DNA of 64,000 nt, taken from the NCBI GenBank assembly GCA_001429255.1, contig LMJI01000001.1, forward strand, positions 186,001-250,000. Direction: 5' to 3'. Shown here piece by piece: positions 1 to 9,152 of the stretch. This DNA comes from Cellulomonas sp. Root930 (GTDB lineage: Bacteria; Actinomycetota; Actinomycetes; Actinomycetales; Cellulomonadaceae). The position numbers and the translations under genes are program-made. The notes below the pieces were generated by a model. The model did not search any database, was not told where the DNA came from, and saw only the letters and a list, made by a program, of their open reading frames with translations. Numbering within the stretch: position 1 is the stretch's first letter; every line of letters starts with the position of its first letter.

Positions 1-1473
1 GGGCACCGGCACCAGGGCGGCGTCCCACGCGGAGGCCGCGCTCGCGAGGTCCGGGCCGAGTCCCTCGACCGGGGTGTACGGATCGACCTCGAACCCGACG
101 TCCGACGCCGAGGCGGTGATCAGCGCGAGGATCTTGGCGCGGAGCGGGTCCGTGGTGTTGGCCAGCAGGCGCACCGTCACGGGCGCGGTCACCCCGGCCT
201 CCGCGAGCAGCCGGCGCGCCCCCGCGATGTCCGCCGGCCCGCTCGGCGCGACGTCACCCCCGGCGTCCGGACCCACCGACGGCAGCACCGCCCCGGCCAC
301 GACCGCCTCCGGCCAGAGCGGGGCGACGACGGTCGCGACGAGCGCGTCCCGCGGCACGGTGAGCAGGAACGCCCGGCGCACGGCCGACGCGACGGCGGCG
401 TCCCCTCCGTACGACGCGGGATCGAACGCGCCCCCACCGGCGGACTGGAGCTGGAGCTGGAGCGTGCTGTCGCCACCCGTGCGCACCTGCGCACCGGCCA
501 CCTCCGCCAGCGCCTCGAGGACGTCGCTCGTGTCCGCCGGCGTCACCACGTCGACCGACCCGGACGCCAGGGCCTCGACCTCGTCGAGCGGGTCCAGGTC
601 GCTACGGACCACGACGCGCTCGTACCGTGCCGCACCGTCGCCCTGGTACTCGTCGTTGCGGACCAGCTCGACGCGCTCCCCCGGCACGATCAGGTCGACC
701 GCGTACGGCCCCGTCGAGACCGCCTGGTCGACGTGCTGCGCGAGCGCGTCGGCGTCGAAGTCCGCGCGCCACGTCTTCGAGATCGAGCTCAGCGCGTCCT
801 TGTCCTCCGCGGCGATGGCCGCGGACACCGCCGCGGCCGCCTCGGCCGGGTCCTCCACCCCGAGCGCCACCTGCCCGACCACGTGGGCCGGGAGGTTCAC
901 GTCGAGCGCCACCTGCCAGTCCGCCACGGGCGTGGCGTAGGTGAGGGTGAGCGTCGCGCCCTCCGCGGCGGGCAGCTGCTGCGCCTGCACGAGCGCGGGA
1001 GACGCGGCCGCGAACGCCACGCCGGCGTCGAGCGCGTCGTTGTTGATGACCCCGCCCTGGGCGTCGAGCTCGGGCGTCACGTCGTCGAGCTGGCCGCTGC
1101 GCGCCGCCCACTCCAGGAGCAGGTCCGCGGTGGTCACGGCGGTGCCGTCGGACCAGGTCGCCGCCGGGTCGATCGTGTACTTCACGGTCAGGGGTGCGTC
1201 ACTGATCTTCTCGACGGTGCCGAAGCCCGCGTCGGGGACCGCGGAGCCGTCCTCGTCGAGCGAGACGAACCCGGCCTGCACGAGCGAGCGCACCAGGGTG
1301 CTGCCCGGCCCTCGACCCTCCGCCGTGCCGCCGTTCAGGGAGGTGAACGGTGCCGCGACGGCGACCACCACGGTGTCCGTGCGCGTCGGCTCCGGCGTCT
1401 CCGAGGTGCACGCCGCCACCATCACCAGGGCGACCACGACCCCCGACCCAGCCAGCCACCTACGCCGCACCAC
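1..1473 (-). CDS. Oligopeptide ABC transporter substrate-binding lipoprotein (family 5), 3' end outside window
   Basis: The reading frame runs off the left edge with 491 codons inside the window and no stop. It opens with an Arg-rich start, a hydrophobic stretch and a lipobox ending VAAC at about residue 22, so it is an exported lipoprotein. The body has the SBP_bac_5 pattern, with a DGSAVPDAGFGTVEKIS segment near residue 70 and a TWSDGTAVTTADLLLEWA segment. These resemble the second binding protein at 6983-8767. Start choice is between two adjacent GTGs (1473 and 1470); GGAG lies just upstream and spacing slightly favours 1470. A strong hairpin separates it from the ATPase gene, so it probably has its own promoter although it lies in the same importer locus. 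Family clear; substrate unknown, likely peptides. Confidence 0.85.
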   Translation of the reverse strand, partial: MVRRRWLAGSGVVVALVMVAACTSETPEPTRTDTVVVAVAAPFTSLNGGTAEGRGPGSTLVRSLVQAGFVSLDEDGSAVPDAGFGTVEKISDAPLTVKYTIDPAATWSDGTAVTTADLLLEWAARSGQLDDVTPELDAQGGVINNDALDAGVAFAAASPALVQAQQLPAAEGATLTLTYATPVADWQVALDVNLPAHVVGQVALGVEDPAEAAAAVSAAIAAEDKDALSSISKTWRADFDADALAQHVDQAVSTGPYAVDLIVPGERVELVRNDEYQGDGAARYERVVVRSDLDPLDEVEALASGSVDVVTPADTSDVLEALAEVAGAQVRTGGDSTLQLQLQSAGGGAFDPASYGGDAAVASAVRRAFLLTVPRDALVATVVAPLWPEAVVAGAVLPSVGPDAGGDVAPSGPADIAGARRLLAEAGVTAPVTVRLLANTTDPLRAKILALITASASDVGFEVDPYTPVEGLGPDLASAASAWDAALVPVP

Positions 1474-1571
1474 GACCTCCGCTCCGGACGAAACCACCCA
1501 TGCGAGCGATATCGGACGATCACACCCGCAACTGAACTCTCCCGGACATCTCGTCCACCTCGCGGACGCCA

Positions 1572-1607
1572 CGCGGGCCCGGTCGGAGCGATCCGACCGG
1601 GCCCGCG
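1572..1607. terminator. Hairpin terminator with 16-bp stem
   Basis: Perfect 16-bp inverted repeat (1572-1587 and 1592-1607) around a 4-nt loop. It lies 21 bp past the stop of the double ATPase gene and before the next lipoprotein gene. There is no clear U-tract on the minus strand, as is common in GC-rich actinobacteria. Confidence 0.7.
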
Positions 1608-1628
1608 AGGTCCGTCACTGCGCCGGTG

Positions 1629-3431
1629 TCAGGAGCGGTCGAGCAAGAGCGCCCGCAGCTCGCGGCGCTCGCGCTGCTTCTCCGGGTCCGGCAGGGGCAC
1701 CGCGGCGATGAGCCGCTGCGTGTAGGACTCCTGCGGGTTGCGCAGGATCGCGTCGCGCGTGCCCTGCTCCACGATCACGCCGCGCCGCATGACCGCGATG
1801 CGGTCGGCCAGCACGTCGACCACCGCCAGGTCGTGCGTGACGAACAGGCACGCGAACTTCAGCCGCGACTGCAGGTCCTGCAGCAGCTCCAGCACCGTGG
1901 CCTGCACCGACACGTCCAGCGCGGACGTCGGCTCGTCGGCCACCAGCAGCTCCGGCGACAGCGAGATGGCGCGGGCGATGCCGACGCGCTGCTTCTGCCC
2001 GCCCGACAGCTCGTGCGGGTAGCGGTTGCGGTAGCTGCGCGGCAGCTGCACCTGGTCGAGCAGCTCCTCGATCCGCTTCTGCAGGGCGTCGCCCTTGGCC
2101 ACACCCGCCAGGTACATCGGCTCGCCGATGCTCTCGCCGACCGGGAGCCGCGGGTTCAGCGACGACGACGGGTCCTGGAAGACCATGCCGACCTTGCGCC
2201 GCAGCGAGCGCAGCTTCTTCGGGTCCCGCTTGGTCAGCTCGACGCCGGCCACGGTGAGCGTGCCCTCGACGACGGGCAGCAGGCCGACGGCCGCGCGCCC
2301 GATGGTGGTCTTGCCCGACCCGGACTCGCCGACCAGTCCGACGACCTCGCCCGGGCGGATGATCAGGTTGGCGCCCTCGACCGCGCGGAAGGCCGGGATG
2401 CGGCCCTGCTTCGGGTACTCGATGGCCACGTCGACCAGCTCGAGGATCGGGGCGGTGCCCTCGACCTCGGCCGCTCGCCGCGCCCGCTCGGAGACCTCCA
2501 GCGCCTTGCGGTTCGCCGCCTCCCGGCGCGCGAGCTCCTCGGCGTCCACCGCGATGGCGTCCTCGTTGCCGGTCGCCGCCGCGAGGGCCGCCGTCAGGTC
2601 GATCTCCTCACCCGTCGAGTCCGCCGCACCGAGGTGCGGGACGGCCGCGAGCAGCTCCTGCGTGTACGGGTGCTGCGGGTTGGTGAAGATCTCCCGCGCG
2701 GTGCCCGTCTCGACGATCAGGCCGCGACGCATGACCGCGATGCGGTCGGACAGGTCCGCGACCACGCCCATGTCGTGCGTGATGAGGATGACCGCCGAGT
2801 GCAGGTGGTCGCGCAGGTTGCGCATGAGGTCGAGGATCTCGGCCTGCACCGTGACGTCGAGCGCGGTGGTCGGCTCGTCGGCGATGAGCAGCACCGGGTC
2901 GTTGGACAGCGACTGCGCGATCATCGCGCGCTGCCGCTGGCCGCCGGAGAGCTGGTGCGGATAGGAGTTGAACGCCTTGACCGGGTCCGGCAGCTCGACC
3001 ATGGTCAGCAGCTCGAGCGCCCGGTCCCGGGCCTCCGTCGGCGACATCATGTTGTGCAGCCGCAGGGCCTCGATGATCTGCGCACCGATCGTGTAGACCG
3101 GGTTCAGCGCCGTCATGGGCTCCTGGAAGATCATGGCGATGTCGTTGCCGCGGATCTCCCGCACCTTCGACGACGACATGTCGCTCATCTCCTGGCCCAT
3201 CAGCTTGATGCTGCCCGTGATGCGCGCGTTCTTGGGCAGCAGGCCGAGGAGGGCCATGGAGCTGACGGACTTGCCCGAGCCCGACTCGCCCACGATGGCG
3301 AGGACCTCGCCGGCGTGGACCTCGTAGCTGACGTCGATCGCCGCCGGGATCCACTTCTTGTCCACGGCGAAGTCGACGGACAGGTCCTTGACCTGGAGGA
3401 CGGGTGCGCCCTGGTCGGTCGTATCGGTCAT
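1629..3431 (-). CDS. Double ATPase of an oligopeptide ABC importer (DppD-DppF fusion type)
   Basis: A 600-residue cytoplasmic ATPase holding two complete nucleotide-binding domains, equivalent to fused OppD/DppD and OppF/DppF. Domain 1 has a Walker A GESGSGKS near residue 50, signature LSGGQRQR and Walker B LLIADEPTTALD. Domain 2 has GESGSGKT, LSGGQKQR and LLVADEPTSALD. Each ends in the oligopeptide-type extension (EIFTNPQHPYTQELL and AILRNPQESYTQRL). The start at 3431 is preceded by AGGAGT; an upstream in-frame start would run antisense into the neighbouring PH-domain gene, so it was rejected. It powers the permeases at 4081-6752, from which it is separated by one gene on the other strand. 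Confidence 0.95.
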   Translation of the reverse strand: MTDTTDQGAPVLQVKDLSVDFAVDKKWIPAAIDVSYEVHAGEVLAIVGESGSGKSVSSMALLGLLPKNARITGSIKLMGQEMSDMSSSKVREIRGNDIAMIFQEPMTALNPVYTIGAQIIEALRLHNMMSPTEARDRALELLTMVELPDPVKAFNSYPHQLSGGQRQRAMIAQSLSNDPVLLIADEPTTALDVTVQAEILDLMRNLRDHLHSAVILITHDMGVVADLSDRIAVMRRGLIVETGTAREIFTNPQHPYTQELLAAVPHLGAADSTGEEIDLTAALAAATGNEDAIAVDAEELARREAANRKALEVSERARRAAEVEGTAPILELVDVAIEYPKQGRIPAFRAVEGANLIIRPGEVVGLVGESGSGKTTIGRAAVGLLPVVEGTLTVAGVELTKRDPKKLRSLRRKVGMVFQDPSSSLNPRLPVGESIGEPMYLAGVAKGDALQKRIEELLDQVQLPRSYRNRYPHELSGGQKQRVGIARAISLSPELLVADEPTSALDVSVQATVLELLQDLQSRLKFACLFVTHDLAVVDVLADRIAVMRRGVIVEQGTRDAILRNPQESYTQRLIAAVPLPDPEKQRERRELRALLLDRS

Positions 3432-3457
3432 CGTGTGACTCCTGAGATCATGCGGGC

Positions 3458-4078
3458 ATGCGTGCCGAGAGTGGCGACCTGACATACAGGCCGCGCAGCA
3501 GATATGTGTCCACGATCGCCTCGTGGGCGGTGATCGCGGGTCTGACGGCCGCACGGGGGTTCGAGGACGGGACGGGCGCGGTGCTGCGGGCGCTGCCGCT
3601 GGCGATCGGGCTCGGCCTGCTGGCGTGGCTGGTGTTCTGGCACCCGCGGGTCGAGGTCTCCGACGAGGGCGTGACGATGGTCAACCCCCTGCGCACCGTC
3701 ACGGTGCCGTGGGCCGCGCTCATCAACGTGGAGACCCAGTACTCGCTGACGCTGGTGACCCCCCACGGGCGCTACCGCGCGTGGGCGGCGCCGGGTCCGG
3801 GCCGCCACCAGGTGCTCACCGCCGGCAACGACGAGTTGACCGGGATGCCCCGCACCGCGCGCGACTCGCGAGGCGCCGTCGCCATCGGCGACCTGCCCGG
3901 CGCACCGTCCGGTCACGTGGCCGGCATCGTGCGGCGCCGCTGGGAGCACCTCGCCGAGAACGAGCAGCTGCCCATCGGCGTCGCGGACGACACCCCGGTG
4001 GTCACGCACTGGAACCGCGTGGCGATCGTGCTGCTGGCCCTCGCGCTGCTCGGTGTGGTGGTCGTGGCGCTGACCTGA
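3458..4078 (+). CDS. PH-domain membrane protein
   Basis: A 206-residue protein with two hydrophobic segments near the N terminus (about 18-36 and 42-61), a central beta-rich region containing HPRVEVSDEGVTMVNPLRTVTVPW, and a C-terminal membrane segment (about 188-206). The central pattern is typical of bacterial PH-like domains in actinobacterial membrane proteins of the low-molecular-weight antigen 6 type. Function is unknown. It sits on the opposite strand inside the oligopeptide importer cluster, its start 26 bp from the ATPase start and its stop 2 bp from the permease stop. It must therefore use its own promoter, packed into the short divergent gap. Confidence 0.75.
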   Translation: MRAESGDLTYRPRSRYVSTIASWAVIAGLTAARGFEDGTGAVLRALPLAIGLGLLAWLVFWHPRVEVSDEGVTMVNPLRTVTVPWAALINVETQYSLTLVTPHGRYRAWAAPGPGRHQVLTAGNDELTGMPRTARDSRGAVAIGDLPGAPSGHVAGIVRRRWEHLAENEQLPIGVADDTPVVTHWNRVAIVLLALALLGVVVVALT

Positions 4079-4080
4079 CG

Positions 4081-5214
4081 TCACCGCCGGCCCTCACCGT
4101 CGTCGTTGTCCTCGCCCATGTCCGCAGGCCGGTCGAGCGACTCGTACAGGCCGCCGGCGGCGATCGTGGTCGACCCCCCGGTCGTGAGGTGGTCGGGCGC
4201 CTTGCTCCCCGGGTACAGGTCGGGCCGGTCGCGCGTCTCCTTGACCCGGCGCAGCGCGAACTTCTTCTGGCGCGGGTCGAACGCGTCGCGCAGACCGTCG
4301 CCGATGAAGTTGATGGTCAGGCAGATGACGACGATGAAGATGCCCGGCCACCAGAACAGCCACGGGCGCGTCGCGAAGGCCGCCTGGTTGGCGCTGATGA
4401 GGGAACCCAGCGACACGTCCGGGGACTTCACACCGAGTCCCACGTAGCTCAGCGCCGTCTCCGTGAGGATGGCGGCCGACATGAGCAGCGTCGTGTTCAC
4501 CGTGATGACACCCACGGCGTTCGGCAGGATGTGCTTGAAGATGATCCGGCTGTTCGAGGCGCCGGCCAGCCGCGCGGCGTCGACGAACTCGCGCTCGCGC
4601 AGGGTGAGGAAGTCACCGCGTACCAGGCGCGCCATGCCGGTCCACGACACGAGGCCGAGGAACAGTGCCAGGGCGATCACGCTCTTGGCCGAGTTGGCCA
4701 CGACCGCCGCTGCGATGAGCGCCGGGATGATGATGATCATGTCGGTGAACCGCATGAGCACGGCCTCGGTCTTGCCGCGGAAGAACCCCGCGCTCGACCC
4801 GATGAGGACACCGACGAGCGCAGCGATCGCGCCCACGAGCACCATGATGAACATCGAGATCTGGGTCCCGCGCATGGTCATCGCGAACAGGTCGCGACCG
4901 ACGCGGTCCTGCCCGAACGGGTGCTCACCCAGCGAGAACGGGAAGACCTGCAGGGTGGGCTTGCCACCGTTCACCAGGGGCGGCGTCTGCAGGTAGGAGT
5001 ACTTCCACCAGCCCGGGATAGGGCCCAGCCCGATCGCCGAGATGGCCAGCACGAGCACCGAGAGCAGCACCACGATGCTGACGACCGCTCCCGTGTGGCC
5101 GAAGAAGCGCTTGAGGACGATCCGGCCCTGGCTGAGGCCCTTGACATCCTCCGGGTTCTCCGGGGTGGTCGGGTTCGGCGGGACGTCCGCCGTGTTCTCC
5201 AGGATGGCGGTCAT
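4081..5214 (-). CDS. Oligopeptide ABC transporter permease (DppC/OppC family)
   Basis: A 377-residue inner-membrane permease with about six membrane spans. The cytoplasmic EAA loop, which contacts the ATPase, is visible as EFVDAARLAGASNSRIIFKH. The N terminus carries the family's extra first helix before a periplasmic segment containing HPFGQDRVGRDLF, which is diagnostic for OppC/DppC. The C-terminal 70 residues are a hydrophilic extension rich in acidic residues and longer than usual. Its start overlaps the stop of the upstream permease by 4 bp (ATGA), implying coupled translation. Substrate is not evident from the sequence. Confidence 0.95.
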   Translation of the reverse strand: MTAILENTADVPPNPTTPENPEDVKGLSQGRIVLKRFFGHTGAVVSIVVLLSVLVLAISAIGLGPIPGWWKYSYLQTPPLVNGGKPTLQVFPFSLGEHPFGQDRVGRDLFAMTMRGTQISMFIMVLVGAIAALVGVLIGSSAGFFRGKTEAVLMRFTDMIIIIPALIAAAVVANSAKSVIALALFLGLVSWTGMARLVRGDFLTLREREFVDAARLAGASNSRIIFKHILPNAVGVITVNTTLLMSAAILTETALSYVGLGVKSPDVSLGSLISANQAAFATRPWLFWWPGIFIVVICLTINFIGDGLRDAFDPRQKKFALRRVKETRDRPDLYPGSKAPDHLTTGGSTTIAAGGLYESLDRPADMGEDNDDGEGRR

Positions 5215-6752
5215 GCCTTCACCCTCACTCGCGGGTCGAGGGCCGAGTACGTGAGGTCGGCCAGCAGGTTGAACGTCACCGCGGTGATGCCTGTCACCAG
5301 GAACACGCCCATGACCGGGTTGGGATCGATGTTGTGCAGGCCGGTGAGGAACAGCTGTCCCATGCCCTTGAACGAGAAGACGTTCTCGGTGATCACCGCG
5401 CCGCCGATGAGGCCGCCGATGTCGATGGCCACGATGGTCGCGAGCGGGATCATCGCGTTGCGGAACGCGTGTCGCGTGACGACGACACGCTCCGAGAGGC
5501 CCTTGGCGCGCGCCGTGCGGACGTAGTCCTGACCCATCACCTCGAGCATCGACGCCCGCGAGTACCGCGTGTACGACGCCAGAGAGATGAGAATCAGCGC
5601 GATCGTCGGCAGGATCAGGTGCGTGTACTTGTCCAGGCCCTGGATCCAGAAGTCACCCTCGAGCCCGGGGGTCTCCGCACCGATCGTGGCGATGGGCCGG
5701 TTCCTGATCCGCGGGTTCGACATGTAGGCGGGCCACGCCTGCATGTACCGGTCGAGCAGGATGAGGAACGCGACCGCGAAGCTGGTGAGCGCCGCAGCCT
5801 TCATCGACTGGCCTCGGTCGTAGCCACCCATCAGGTAACCGACCAGGAGCCCGACGCCGATAGCGAGGATGCCGAGGCCGATGATGATCCACAGGTTGGC
5901 GTTGGCCAGCAGCGGCTGGATCGCGAAGTACATGACGAGCCCGATGCCGACCGTGATGAGGGCCGAGTAGAGCGCCCGGCGGTTCTGCAGCCCGGCGAAC
6001 AGCACCGTGAAGCCGTAGGCGGCCGCGATCCCGGTGACGGCGACGATGACGACACCCAGCTGCGGGGTCGTGAACCAGCGCGTCACGGACAGGTAGTAGA
6101 GGACCAGCACGGTGACCAGGAAGGCGACGCCGAAGGTCAGCAGCCGCCGCTTGAGGGTGCCGGCGATGATCACGGTCCACACCGCACCGACGATCAGCGA
6201 GATCACCAGGATCGTGCTGTTCGCGATGAAGGGGTCTCTCAGGAAGTCGTTGAAGCCGATGGCCCCGAACTCCTTGAGCAGGACCGCGACCCAGAACACG
6301 GGGAGCGAGAAGAAGAGGAACGTGATGAAGGTGACCGAGTAGTCCAGCGTGCTGTACTGCCGCAGCGCGGTGATGACACCGATCGTCACGCCGAGCAGGA
6401 TCGCCAGGAGCGCGGCCGTCGTCACCAGCTGCAGCGTCGTCGGGATCGCGTTCGCCAGGGCTGCGGTGACCGGCTGGTTCTGGAGCGTGACGCCCAGGTC
6501 GCACTGGCCCGCAAAGGGGACGACGCACTTGACGGCGCCGCTGAGCCAGATGAAGTAGCGCAGCGCGGGGGGCACGTCGAGGTGCAGCAGCTCGGTGCGT
6601 CGGGCCATCTGGTCGGCCTTGCTCGGCGAGTTGCTCGACCGGATCTCGGCCAGCGGGTCGCCCGAGTAGGCGATGAGCATGTAGACGATGAACGACGCGC
6701 CCAGCAGGATCAGCAGGGACGCGAGCAACCGTCGAAGGATGTAGGTGGTCAT
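5211..6752 (-). CDS. Oligopeptide ABC transporter permease (DppB/OppB family), unusually long
   Basis: Integral-membrane permease of 513 residues; family members are usually about 310-340. The N-terminal motif (YILRRLLASLLILLGASFIVY) and the EAA loop (DYVRTARAKGLSERVVVTRH) are typical DppB. Between them, about residues 185-345, lies extra sequence with several additional hydrophobic helices and a short polar loop. Order: first helix, periplasmic region with a CVPFAGQC cysteine pair, core helices, insert, then the conserved C-terminal half. It lies downstream of the binding protein after a hairpin and overlaps the DppC-like gene by 4 bp. Confidence 0.93.
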   Translation of the reverse strand: MTTYILRRLLASLLILLGASFIVYMLIAYSGDPLAEIRSSNSPSKADQMARRTELLHLDVPPALRYFIWLSGAVKCVVPFAGQCDLGVTLQNQPVTAALANAIPTTLQLVTTAALLAILLGVTIGVITALRQYSTLDYSVTFITFLFFSLPVFWVAVLLKEFGAIGFNDFLRDPFIANSTILVISLIVGAVWTVIIAGTLKRRLLTFGVAFLVTVLVLYYLSVTRWFTTPQLGVVIVAVTGIAAAYGFTVLFAGLQNRRALYSALITVGIGLVMYFAIQPLLANANLWIIIGLGILAIGVGLLVGYLMGGYDRGQSMKAAALTSFAVAFLILLDRYMQAWPAYMSNPRIRNRPIATIGAETPGLEGDFWIQGLDKYTHLILPTIALILISLASYTRYSRASMLEVMGQDYVRTARAKGLSERVVVTRHAFRNAMIPLATIVAIDIGGLIGGAVITENVFSFKGMGQLFLTGLHNIDPNPVMGVFLVTGITAVTFNLLADLTYSALDPRVRVKA

Positions 6753-6880
6753 CGTTTCTCAGGTGTCGGTGTCGGGGCGGCACGCCGAACCGCGTGCCGG
6801 GAGTAGTCAAGCGTAATTCAGTCGCCGCCCGCGCACGTCCACGGACCCCGTCGTCCCTGGTCAGCGTGCTGAGGGCGGAC

Positions 6881-6929
6881 CCGAAGGTGCCGGGCCCCCC
6901 GCGCGAGGCGGGCGACCCGGCACCTTCGG
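6881..6929. terminator. Intercistronic hairpin between binding protein and permease genes
   Basis: Perfect 14-bp inverted repeat (6881-6894 and 6916-6929) with a 21-nt loop. It follows the stop of the binding-protein gene by 53 bp and precedes the permease start by about 130 bp. It probably acts as a partial terminator or mRNA stabiliser that keeps binding-protein levels above permease levels. Confidence 0.65.
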
Positions 6930-6982
6930 TCGTTCAGGCGACTGTCACACAGTCGTCCGGTGAGGCGCTACTGCGGCCAGGG

Positions 6983-8767
6983 TCAGCCGTCGTTAACGCT
7001 CCAGTTCCAGACGTTCCACCAGACACCGTTCTGGTTGGGGTTGTACGCGTCGATGCCCTCGACGCGCTCGGCGACGGCGTCGACACCCACGCTCTGGAAG
7101 AACGGCAGGCCGTAGTCGGCGGCGAAGATCTTCGCGTCGATCTCCTGCTGCAGGCTGGTCTGCTCGTCGACGTCCGTGGTCGTGATGAGCTCACCCATCA
7201 GCTCGTCCGCGGACGGGTCCGTGAAGCCGTTGAAGTTGGACGCAGCGCCGGTGCCGAAGATCTGCGGCACGCCGCTGACGCCGACACCCGAGTTGATCCA
7301 GCCGAAGATCGACGCGTCGTACGAGCCGTCGCCGAGGCGCGAGCCCCACTTGGCGTCGCCCTGGTCGTCGATGATGAAGCCGGCCTCGGTGGCGGACTGC
7401 TGGATCAGCGTGAACGCGTCAACGCGGTTCGGGTTGTTGACGTTGTAGAGGATGCGGATCGTCGGCGTGGCGCCGGCGAGGAGCTCCTTGGCACCCGCGA
7501 TGTCGGGCTCGGCGAAGTCGGACGAGCCGTTGTTCGCGATCGCGTCGGCATAGCCGTCCTGGGCCGGCACGAACAGCTGGGAGTCGAGGACCTTGGCCTC
7601 GGGGTCCAGCGGCGTGATGATCGCGTCGAGGATCGCCTGGCGGGGGATCGTCTTGAGGAACGCCTTGCGGACGTTCTGGTCGGCGAAGACACCCGAGAAG
7701 TTCAGGTCGATGTGGTCGTACGCGAGCTGGTTGCCCTTGTGGACGTCGACACCGTCGAGACCCTCGAGTGCGGCGAGCGTGTCGGCGTTGGCCTGCGGCG
7801 AGATGACGTCGACCTCACCGTTCTGCAGGGCCTGGACCATGGCGGACGGGTCCGCGATGGTGCGGACGGTGATCTCGTCCAGCTTCGGACCGAAGTCACC
7901 CTCGTACTTGTCGTTGGCGACCATCGTGACCGACTGGCCCTCGACGACGTCCGAGACGATGTACGGGCCGCTCGACAGGTACAGCGACGGGTCGCTGGGC
8001 AGCGTGCGGGAGTCGAAGCCGGTGTTGTAGAAGTCGGCAACGGCCTTGAGCGCCGTGTCCGTCGCGACCGGGGCCGCCGCGTCGCCGCGGGGCTTGTCCT
8101 TCAGGAGGTCGATGAGCGCCTGGCCGTCGGCGAGGCCGCCACCCTTGGCGACGACGTGGGCCGGGCGGTCGAGACCGAACGACACCTCCCAGTCGGAGAA
8201 CGGCTTGGAGTACGTCAGCGTGATGCTGCGACCGTCCTCGCCGATCTCGGGGAACTCGGTGAGGCTCAGGCCCTCCGTGGAGCCGGCGTAGCTGAAGTAG
8301 CTGGTGCCGGTCGTGGGGTTGCCCTCCTCGTCCGGGTTGCCGCCATCGTCGTAGAAGCCGGAGTACACGGCCCACGCGAGGATGAGGTCGTCAGCGTCGA
8401 TCGGCTCACCGTCGGACCAGGTCTCGCCCTCGTTGACGGTGTACGTGACCGTCAGCGGGTCGTCGCTCGTCTTCTCGATCGTGCCGAACGACTCGTCGCG
8501 CTGGACCTTGAGGTCGCCGTCGATGTAGTAGAAGTTCGAGTTCGTCGCGAGCGAGATCTTCGAGTTGATGTCCGTGTTGCCGTTGGCCGTCGAGGAGTTG
8601 AACGAGAAGAACTCGTTCGTCTCGGCGACGACGATGTTGCCGCCCGTCGTCGCGGCAGCCGACTCCGACGGCGACGCGGTGTCCGTCGGGGTGTTGGAGC
8701 ACGCGGTGAGCACCAGGGCGCCGGCTGCGAGGACCGCAGCCGCGGCGCTGATTCGCCTGATCTTCAA
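6983..8767 (-). CDS. Oligopeptide ABC transporter substrate-binding lipoprotein (family 5)
   Basis: A 594-residue exported lipoprotein. A basic start is followed by a hydrophobic core and a lipobox ending LTAC at residue 23, then a Ser/Thr-rich linker. The mature part shows SBP_bac_5 landmarks: ETWSDGEPIDADDLILAW, a SSGPYIVSDV segment and NVRKAFLKTIPRQAI. The start codon is TTG, chosen because an excellent AGGAGG lies 5 nt upstream and the signal peptide begins there. It is first in the importer operon and should capture the peptide outside the cell. It is a clear paralogue of the partial protein at the left edge. Confidence 0.95.
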   Translation of the reverse strand: MKIRRISAAAAVLAAGALVLTACSNTPTDTASPSESAAATTGGNIVVAETNEFFSFNSSTANGNTDINSKISLATNSNFYYIDGDLKVQRDESFGTIEKTSDDPLTVTYTVNEGETWSDGEPIDADDLILAWAVYSGFYDDGGNPDEEGNPTTGTSYFSYAGSTEGLSLTEFPEIGEDGRSITLTYSKPFSDWEVSFGLDRPAHVVAKGGGLADGQALIDLLKDKPRGDAAAPVATDTALKAVADFYNTGFDSRTLPSDPSLYLSSGPYIVSDVVEGQSVTMVANDKYEGDFGPKLDEITVRTIADPSAMVQALQNGEVDVISPQANADTLAALEGLDGVDVHKGNQLAYDHIDLNFSGVFADQNVRKAFLKTIPRQAILDAIITPLDPEAKVLDSQLFVPAQDGYADAIANNGSSDFAEPDIAGAKELLAGATPTIRILYNVNNPNRVDAFTLIQQSATEAGFIIDDQGDAKWGSRLGDGSYDASIFGWINSGVGVSGVPQIFGTGAASNFNGFTDPSADELMGELITTTDVDEQTSLQQEIDAKIFAADYGLPFFQSVGVDAVAERVEGIDAYNPNQNGVWWNVWNWSVNDG

Positions 8768-9152
8768 TGTTCCTCCTGGGAAGGGGTGGACGCTGACCTG
8801 CGCGCCTCAACCGTGCGATGACGCTGCGGGGCTGAGGCGGTCCGGCGTGAAGCGCGTCCGCCGTGAGTTGAGAGACAAGGTAAGTCACGGTGGCTCGGAC
8901 ATATCGGCCTGGTGTGAGCCTGACGCCGGATCGTTACCTGATTGATACTGGCCAGTACCGTCCAGGATGCGAGATGGCGACCCGCGGAAACATCACCGTA
9001 ACGTGTCCGATCCCGGGGCCGGAGGGGTGGTGTGACTCCAGCGGCGACGCGGGCGGCGCGCTGGTCTGCTATAGGGGGTCCGTCCGCGGGACGACGTGCC
9101 TCACCTGCAGAGACGTGGGTCACAGAACGCGTCCGTCGGCGACACTCGTCCG
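8768..9152. other. Divergent intergenic region, no gene seen
   Basis: A 385-bp gap between the importer binding protein (leftward) and a reductase gene (rightward), less GC-rich than its surroundings. It must hold the importer promoter. A perfect 12-bp palindrome TACTGGCCAGTA sits at 8946-8957 in its middle and may be an operator. No coding pattern or RNA gene was recognised. Confidence 0.5.

Noticed and set aside
3432-3554. Longer N terminus for the oligopeptide double ATPase
   Set aside because: The extension is Cys/His/Arg-rich, unlike the family, and overlaps the divergent PH-domain gene; the start at 3431 has a clear AGGAGT.
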